Below, piece after piece: positions 56,051-64,000 of a stretch of 64,000 nucleotides of DNA. A program made the translations under genes and the position numbers. Within the stretch, counting starts at the first letter, position 1. The number at the start of each line of letters is the position of its first letter. The stretch is from Lytechinus pictus (Eukaryota; Echinodermata; Echinoidea; Temnopleuroida; Toxopneustidae), in contig NC_087246.1 of assembly GCF_037042905.1 (NCBI RefSeq), positions 34,218,001-34,282,000 on the forward strand, in the 5' to 3' direction. The notes below the pieces were generated by a model. That model made no database searches and had not been told where the DNA came from. It saw nothing but the letters and a program-made list of their open reading frames with translations.

Positions 56051-58308
56051 TCTTATTCATCATGGCGACTGGTGGTAAAGGTAGGACGAGGTGACTTTAT
56101 GGAGCCTCATCAAAGAGTCAAGCTCATCATATTTCATAATTTATTCGCAGTGGTTGACTACGTGACGACCCCATAAGTCACGTTTTAATCACCCGCGCAC
56201 CCTTTACGACCAAAACATCTGTTCTTCGCTTAGCTGCTGGCATATATTCCCTGGTGATTTACGCTCAACCAGGCGCCTCCTAACTACCACAATGATGTAA
56301 AACTCATCTTTCTTTAAAAACAAAATGAAAGGTGAATTCTTCCATGGGCTTCGCGGATTAATGAAGACTGGAGTTCTGGGGTGCCTGCTTTGCTCTTTTA
56401 ATTACATGTATTTGATTCTGTCTATCAATTTCCTAGGATCATTATAAGTCATGAGCACACTTTTGTCATGTTCGTCACAATAAGGAGCTTTAGATTCCGC
56501 AAAACCTATAGCCCATGATGCGGTTCTAGCTTCTCCTCCTGATCCATGCGCAGTAAGCCTGATTTCCCAAATTCAGAATCATGGATGAGAAATCCGAAGC
56601 TTCATGATGATGAAAAGGACGGACAGAGAGGAATAAATACATTAATGTTTTACTTCGCAAGGGACATGAAGGATAACGACTGCTCTAATCCTTTGGACCA
56701 TTTCTTAGACCTGGATTATTTCTGAGACAAAGTTGCTGTGAAAGGGATCGTCATGGCTTGTGCATCTTGCATTTCGGTCAAGACAATGGGATACAACGAT
56801 AATAATTACAATATTTTTTGTCAGACGTTTATTCCAAATTATTTTAATATGCTTAACACCATCTAGTTTCTATTCGAACTTCCACGATACAGAAACTTCA
56901 ATATGTGGGGATTATGTAATTTGATGTCGATGATTTCTTAATAAAGATTAATGAAATGTTCTGTTAGGTTCTCAATTTCACACCAAAAGTGTCACCGCTC
57001 TGCCACTCATTAATACCTTGCTACGTGTTCCAGTTTTAGCCTCTAGTTTCTGACTACTAGTACCGCCCTTTCATGCGACCCTATGCACTCTGCAAGAAGC
57101 CAAGGTAACCACATCATGTAGTAGATTTATGGTTAATACCAATTGGAAAGGAAAGTGAAGCCCCCTTTATTACCCTCGATAAAGAGTTCCGGTGATTAAT
57201 AAACGATTGGCCCAATATTATTAGATTAGACATGATTTTACACAGACCACGTGATATCTGATGACGTCATGATCTGTCCAACTTGATGTTTCGCCATGGT
57301 TACGTCTCTTAAACAAATGGCCACTGTAATATGTTTTAACAGAATAAGAGATAACGCAGGCCACAACCTATTTTTATAAGGTTATTTAATGAGTTCATTC
57401 TCTAAATATGAACAAAAAATAGAATGAGTTCATATCTTCCTAAGATTAAAGGAGAAGAGAAAGAAGTATGAAACATAGAGGAGAGCCACGTGGGAAAATG
57501 GAGAACATCAGAAATTAAGAGAGGGAAATAAATGGAAAACCTTAGACCATAATAATTAAACGCAATTAACGTATATTCCATCGATTTAGATCAACGACAA
57601 AAAAGAAATGAATTAGCCTGAGTATTGTTGTATAAGGGATATTACATTATCTGGGAAACGTTAATGAAATGATTTCAAATATGCACCGTGATCGAGTGAC
57701 CGATGGTCGATATGGCGGGGATGGGGTGAGGGCATGGTCCTCCTACACAACCCCTTCTATTTACAGTGTATACTTTTTTTTACGTGTGTGTCGATGAACA
57801 GCCCAGGCGCGAGAGGATTTTTCATAACCTTATACACAGTGGAAATACACCATGGTTCAAAACCGATGTACCTCATTTCAGCACGATCGGTAGACCAATC
57901 GGATGAAAGGTTAACAACCTTTGTATGAGGATAAACTTATCAAAGTGACGACATGGCCAAAGCAAAGGCTGTCCTACATACTCCATTAATTATCTAAGTT
58001 TATTACGACGCCTCGTAAAACCTCAAGAATTAATGGACTTGCAGGAGTGAAGACCTCAGTCGAAACTTGATTATAGCAAGTGAACGATAGAGAGAATATC
58101 CTATTCACTGAACGAGTTTCAACAGTCTTTCTTTTCATTTTGGCTTAAATACGGTTAAATTTTTTTTCTTTGCGTGAAAGAATATATGATAAGAAACGAA
58201 ATGATTCTGAATTCCAACTTTATTGTCACGCTGGATTTTTGATAGAGCTATCTTGATTTGGTAATTGTACGAGTAATGTACTGTCAGACAAAAGAAAATA
58301 TAAACATT
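56051..58308. other. No gene seen
   Basis: Mixed-composition spacer; short open frames only, no splice-supported exon recognised. Confidence 0.5.
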
Positions 58309-58380
58309 GGCACAGCGAGAATTAGACCCTTCCACCATAAGGTTATTGGACCATCACGTTTTTGCTGCACCACCTCCCAC
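58309..58380 (-). pseudogene. Dispersed relic of initiator tRNA-Met
   Basis: Aligns without gaps over about 70 nt to the array consensus, matching roughly two thirds of positions by eye. It keeps GGTGCAGC (A-box remnant), AATAACC and CTCGCTGTGC on the minus strand. The anticodon loop reads CCAATAA. It is 4.6 kb outside the array. Confidence 0.55.
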
Positions 58381-58929
58381 CTTGAAATTTTTTGTAGGTT
58401 TCATCGTATTCAAAGAAGAATAAAAGATTAAATGCCAGCAAACAGCGATGATAATGCTATAATGTAAAGCGCCGATAAAAGAAAAGTTTTCGCTTAATAT
58501 TTCTTTCTGTAACCACGGTAATAAAGTATGTCTGTATCGTTATAGAGGGACGGTGTATACTCCTGCAACCTCTGAAGAATTTTATTTATTCGATATTCGA
58601 AAATGAAAAGAAACACGACAAGACAGCATAATGACAAAACAGTCATCTTCCTGACTTAACAACAGGTGTTCTCTGGTTTCTACGACACAAAAGAAGAAAA
58701 ATACTAATCTCTGCAAACTATTCAGAAACGAATGCTCCAAATCGATTAGACATTATCTTCAGCATCAAACAGAGTCTTTTATTATTTAGGTTGTGGAAAG
58801 AAACGCATCCAGCACGAATCAATCTGTTTTTAACCAGTCTTCATCCGATCTCAAGGGCCTTGACCGCATGGAATGCTGCCTGAAGGCCTCAAGAGAAAGG
58901 GTCACTGGCTGGTCGTCATAAGATGCGGT

Positions 58930-59160
58930 TTATAAGAGCGGAACGCTTTCATGGCGGGCTTTTGACATGCAATCTTTCAAAGTTTTTGACAAGTGTTGTC
59001 CGTCTAGTCTGGCGAAGCTTATAAATGGTTCTAGTGTTCCATGAAAGGTCTCAGTCAAGGCTCTGACATCTTCATCATTAGAATCTCGTAAAACTCTGGG
59101 GAATACCAAATGTCCATCTCTGGTAGCCACAAGATTTCTTTCCAGAGATGAGTGTTTCAT
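58930..59160 (-). CDS. Candidate terminal exon or small ORF, unknown
   Basis: 76 codons with a more protein-like composition than neighbouring frames, for example DSNDEDVRALTETFHGTLEP and FISFARLDGQHLSKTL, ending in VPLL and a stop. A possible splice acceptor (CTCTGGAAAG) lies near its start. An in-frame stop upstream limits extension. I do not recognise a family. It may be chance or a fragment of a gene or transposon. Confidence 0.25.
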   Translation of the reverse strand: MKHSSLERNLVATRDGHLVFPRVLRDSNDEDVRALTETFHGTLEPFISFARLDGQHLSKTLKDCMSKARHESVPLL

Positions 59161-59337
59161 GAATGAAAAAGGGATCCCAACTCAACAAACAACTGGAATA
59201 CATAGCAAGCCGAATGTCTCTCTTTAACAAAAACAAAATGCATATTTGAAACATGAAAGCGTCGAGTTGAAAATAACATACTTCCTGTGAGTATGTGATT
59301 TATGAACATCAATATTTTGTCTCGATCCATTTAAAAA

Positions 59338-59500
59338 ATCCCTTTCTCCCTATTCTCCTCTTCACCCTCCTCTTATACTCTCTACCTCCCTTTCCAATCT
59401 CTTGATGAATTTATTCTTTCATTCCGTTTCCTCTTTTGCTTTTTTTACTCTTTCATGTCACATATCTCATCTCTCTCTCTTCTTCTTTTTTAATCTCTCT
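59338..59500. repeat. CT-rich low-complexity tract
   Basis: CTCTTCACCCTCCTCTTATA-type pyrimidine run and (TCTC)n. Confidence 0.85.
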
Positions 59501-60890
59501 CTCTTATTCACTCCATAATGCTACTCATTTCCCTTCTATATAATTAATTCTATTTCGACCCCCCCCCCTTTTGCTCTGTCACCCCACGCACCTGCATAAT
59601 CCCTCTTTCTTGTCATTACATTCTGATTTACTACTTTCGGTCGTTTAGCCCCGTTCTCTTACACGCTCTTCGTTTCTCTTTCATAGATTCTGTTTTAATA
59701 TTTTAATCTAAGGAAGATATGTACTTATTTTAGTAAATCATGATTTGTTTTTTTAAATCAAGCCCAGAATAAAATCAAATAAAATGGCTAAGATCGTACT
59801 AAGCCATGTCTGACCTTAAACATATGTCTTTCATATCGGTCATGCATTAATAGGTCAGCCGTGGTTTTTATTGGTCGCTCACTGGGAGATCTTTCGTTTG
59901 ACCGCTGCCATAGTTGTCCACTTTTGGTCTATAACGTTGACACTGCGGGGTTTCCATTCTACTGTATTTGTGAGGGTGTGAGAGGGTATGTGGGGTTGTT
60001 TGTGGGTGTGTGGTGGTGTGTCTCTGTGCGGGCGTTTTAACATGAACCCTAACACGGTATTACAGACATAACTACAAGTTAATTTTGCTAACGTCAATCT
60101 AGGACGTGACCGGGGCTTGAGCCTTGAACCTTGAATTTTCGGTCCGACGCGCTGGTAAAAATATATTATATCTGAACCGCAATATACTTTTGCCCCGCAA
60201 ATATACATTAGCGGAACTTTGGAGGAGGGAGGGGGTGAAGTTCATTTTAATGGTTACACATCTAAGACATTGGACAAGCATATGCATAATACATGCATGG
60301 ATGTCGTGTGGAGATAATAGCTCTCAGTACTAATGGCTATTGTTTGAGGCCCACGTAGGTGTAATTCCAGTATCAGAGATAGTTTTTAAGTCATACCCTT
60401 TCACAGCCAATTGAACTATTCGGCAAGCTCAGAGATGTTCTTAATGAACAGTGACACTGAAAGAGAGTGAGAAGGAAGAGGCTGAAATGAAATGTAAATA
60501 GTCGGTCTCCTAACGATCCATTAGTCAGTTATAATTCAGTTGGTACATATTTCTTGGATCACTCCATTGTTCACAAAATAGAAGACTGATAGGCATAACA
60601 GGATGGAGAAAGCATAGTAAGGAATAAGGCAGTTGTAAGTGCACGTTCTTTCCTATACCTTTCATAATAACTCTGAATTAAAATAGTTGTCAAGTCCCTC
60701 AAGAAATTCAGAATAAGTGGAATGGAATCTTCAATCAAAACACTTATAAATTTATATAGACAGGATAGAATGTGCCTGAATAGCTCAACAAGGTGAACTC
60801 ATGACAACATAATGTATATTTTCTTTCGTATTTTACTTTTCTTTTACTATTATTATTATTATTTTACAAAATGAGCATCATTAGTATTAT
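59501..60890. other. No gene seen
   Basis: AT-rich spacer with a short C-run (59560-59569) and GT-rich patch (59965-60030). Confidence 0.5.
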
Positions 60891-60895
60891 ATTGA

Positions 60896-61036
60896 TTGCA
60901 TCATCACCAACATCATCAATCATCATCATCATCATCGTCATCACCATCATCATCATCATCGTCATCACCATCATCATCATCATCATCATCAGCTACTAGC
61001 TACTTCTATTACTACTTACTACTACGACTACAACTT

Positions 61037-61127
<91 letters not shown>

Positions 61128-61132
61128 AACTT

Positions 61133-61193
<61 letters not shown>

Positions 61194-61199
61194 GTCTAG

Positions 61200-61263
<64 letters not shown>

Positions 61264-61278
61264 CACTACTACTAGCTA
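60896..61278. repeat. Compound microsatellite (ATC)n then (CTA)n
   Basis: About 95 bp of CAT/ATC units switch at about 60993-61035 to roughly 240 bp of nearly pure CTA units. Long Leu, Thr, Ser or Val frames across it are artefacts. Confidence 0.97.
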
Positions 61279-61309
61279 ATACTACTTCTACTACTTTTAT
61301 ATTCCTATA

Positions 61310-61480
61310 GGGCGCTTCGATGTAGCCCATCTCCACACAGAAGCAACAAAGCGATTCAGAAATCCGCGGTTCAAGCCCTGCAGGGTTCATGTCTCTCGGT
61401 TGTTGACGTCGTTGGCCGGCCCTCAGACGTCGATGATCATATCTGACTGATGCATGTCTGTAAAGAAATGATCAAGGACA
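61310..61480 (+). mobile_element. tRNA-headed SINE, family with CAGACGT..ATCATATCTGA body, copy 2
   Basis: B-box-like GCGGTTCAAGCCC near 61367 precedes GGCCGGCCCTCAGACGTCG and ATCATATCTGACTGATGC, then TGTCTGTAAAG and a CA-rich end. The order matches 23250-23400. Confidence 0.65.
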
Positions 61481-64000
61481 CACCCTCACAAAATTCACAC
61501 ATCCACACACCCCATTTAACAAAAATGTCACCCTTTTACAAGAATTCGCCAAAAATGTTGAGTTAAACTAAAATATAATGAAATTACACAACCATTCTAC
61601 CATGGAGCTATTAATAGCTCTATGATTCTACTCTCATCCTAATAGAGCTAGAGAATGAAAGAAAAGAAGGCAATATAAATTATATTTGTATTAAGAGTTT
61701 TCACTTTGGAAATCAATGGAGCGAAATTCAATAAATTGCATCAACATATAAAAGTAGAAGAATCTCAAGAGGGGAATATTGTCCGGTGCAAAACGATCCC
61801 ATGGCTGGGAATGATGTATGAATGTGGATTTGTTTAAGTGGTTTAAGTGCAGAGTTAGAGGATAATTGGCTCGTAGCAGCTTGACTATCTATCAAGCAAA
61901 TGGCGCCTATATTACATGACTTCCGCCAAGCTGCAAAGATGGATTGCTAACAAACTACGGTCACTATGAAATACGAATTACTTAACTTTGATAGAATACC
62001 TTTTTATTTTGATCGATTAAAAAGTACTCTGAGATAAAATAAATAGGCATATAAAAACATGGGTCAAATCAGTGCATTTTTACTATTCACGATTTGTGTC
62101 TAATCTGCTGCTCGCTTATAATATGCGCTCATTTTGAGCGCTTTATCTTCTTTGCCATTCACATTTTTATAACATAAAAATCTGTAATACATATTGAGGC
62201 AAACATCATTAAATTTCTGACATCGTTTGACAAATTTTCCGAGTTTACGAAGACTCATACTTTTTAAATCTAAAAATCAGAATATCTAAAATACAGTGTT
62301 GTGGTGTCTTTTCTGCAGTTGCCATAACTGATAGAGATTGATGTTTATTTTTTTTTCAATTAGAAGTACTGTTGTACTGTGTGATGGTATCCTTTAATAT
62401 GTACACTATCATAGTCGACAAATTCAGACTCAATTCTTTTCAAAAGAATGTATATGTGTTCAACTGATGTTTATCAGTTTTATGATTCATGAAGGTGATG
62501 ATGACGGGGATTTTTTTATTTTATTCATACAATTTGACAAGTTTTACTCGTTACATGAACGGATCTAGACCATAATGATTGAAATACAGCCCTTCAATGG
62601 AGATAAAAGATGATATCCTATCATGAATGTAACACACTCAAGTTCTTTGCACTCTTCGGTGAGCGGAAGGGTCACAAAGCAAACTTCTGTATCAATCATC
62701 ATCTCTGTATATGTTAGGCGTTGAGCTGGTAGACGCCCCTATGTACACCTGTTCATGGGTTTCATGTAGAGCAATGTGAAACGAACAGAGAAACGACAGT
62801 TGTGAGGCATAGATCATGGTCAGGGATGGCGGCGGGATTACTCCATTCTTTGAGGGGCTAATACCACATCCCTATTGGATTAAAAGCCCCAAATACAAAA
62901 TGAAACCCGCTTTGTCTGCGATATACTCTTGCAAGTGACAAATGACTCGGGGATTGGAACTTATTCGTTTCTTTTTGCGGTCTTGAATTTTTCGAGCCGT
63001 CGTTTGAACGGTGGCAGACGAATTTCTGCCTAACTCTACATATCCGAGTTACTTCCTTTTCAGTGTGTCAAGCTTGTCCTTATTTGTTAACGTTAAGTAT
63101 GAAAATGTTGAATTAAACAAGAATTGGGGAGAAAAGAGAACATGCATTTTTGTTTGGTACAGCTTTCGTGATTTTCGTGAAAAATCATATTTCTCTTTAC
63201 ACATCGTTGCTCAGAATTTACGTACTGTTTTATTTTTATTCACCCCCAAACTCAACCAAATATTGGCTAACCCTGTTTTCACGGTGTTAGAGCGTATCTT
63301 ACCGTTTGCTTATCCAATGTATTGAGGTATTTTATCCCAATTCTTACAGTCTGTCTGTCCCCCTCTCTTCCAATCTCTCTTCACTCCCGTTCCCTTTCTC
63401 TCTCTCTCTCACACCTTTTCTCTTTCTATGTCTATTTCCCGCATCGGTTCTCTGCTTCCACTGTCTTGATCTCAATGAGCAGCTTCTTGAAACCGTTGCA
63501 GAAAAGTTGCGATTTGTTACATGAAAAAACAAAAGACAACTCTCCAATATTTGATTCTTATTATCAATTAAATTCAATTTGGTTTACGTGTGTTTCATTG
63601 CAGCTCTTTCTTCAAGGGGTTGGATAGAAAGTCTGATGAAAAAGAATCATCCCTTGCTTTTATATATACATGTCCCATTGAATAAAAATCAATAATCTCT
63701 AATCCCCATCAATATCAGAAAGTGAGTGCTGTGTAATTCAATCAGTGATGATGTATTACACTTTGACCCACAGTGTACCAATAATAGTATCACATCTGTT
63801 GATTGTAATCTATTTACCAAAGCTGTTGCAATAATATTTTCATATTATATCGACTGACTATATGCTGAGAGATCCAACACGTTCTCTATGCATAGTTATC
63901 TGTTTTTAAGGGCTCCGAATTATTTTGTATTCAGCGATTACCAAAATTGTATACAAAATATCATAAATCTATTGTGAATGAAGATTAGTTAGCACGTTCT
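61481..64000. other. No gene seen
   Basis: AT-rich spacer with a CT-rich tract at about 63350-63420. The open frame at 63011-63325 lacks recognisable domains or coding bias. Confidence 0.5.

Noticed and set aside
61012-61390. Long Leu/Ser/Val/Thr homopolymer ORFs
   Set aside because: Direct consequence of the CTA microsatellite.
63011-63325. 104-codon ORF
   Set aside because: Biased, hydrophobic and aromatic composition typical of AT-rich non-coding DNA; no splice sites or motifs supporting it.

Overview
The window is animal nuclear DNA: AT-rich, with spliced genes, many short inverted-repeat transposons, tRNA-headed SINEs and a non-LTR retrotransposon. The repeat types (short SINE bodies with a GCAAGGC motif, a tail around AAGCGCTTAGACACG, a roughly 600-bp palindromic MITE containing CATAACTTTCTTATTTTACA) and the receptor sequence suggest a marine invertebrate deuterostome, most likely an echinoderm. 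That assignment is inference, not proof.

Region 1 (59-4409, + strand): the last five coding exons of a nicotinic acetylcholine receptor alpha-type subunit. The signal-peptide exon lies left of the window. Exon sizes (140, 45, 110, 991, 216 nt) join in frame to 499 codons and include the Cys-loop, vicinal cysteines, M1-M4 and a stop.

Region 2 (4410-29700): about 25 kb with no gene I can support. It is filled with microsatellites and at least four MITE families, several in two or three copies (7635/12725, 7966/13374, 9582/20211/20528, 16109/28855), plus SINE fragments.

Region 3 (30092-53673): the centre of interest. 48 recognisable initiator tRNA-Met (CAU) genes all lie on the minus strand, 27 of them identical to the consensus. 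Between them lie decayed tRNA-derived units ("ghosts") in the same orientation, giving a roughly 161-bp register. One 3.86-kb block with 9 intact and 15 ghost units is duplicated in tandem almost perfectly, and a third, more diverged partial copy follows. Breakpoints fall inside tRNA genes, which points to unequal recombination between tRNA bodies. The array has been invaded by a 5'-truncated CR1/L2-like LINE (30716-32899, minus), a Tc1-type DNA transposon with perfect 34-bp terminal inverted repeats (49146-51034) and two MITEs. Two tRNA-derived SINEs bracket it (29707 and 53857).

Region 4 (53674-64000): no confident gene. It holds a SINE, a roughly 197-bp tandem duplication, a relic of an initiator tRNA outside the array (58309), one weak candidate exon (58930-59160, minus), a long ATC/CTA microsatellite and a second copy of a SINE also seen at 23.2 kb.

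How it fits together: the receptor gene and the tRNA array look unrelated. The array would supply initiator tRNA through RNA polymerase III, using internal A and B boxes and T-run terminators. Its copy number suggests a high-dose or stage-specific (for example oocyte/embryo) supply, which is a hypothesis.
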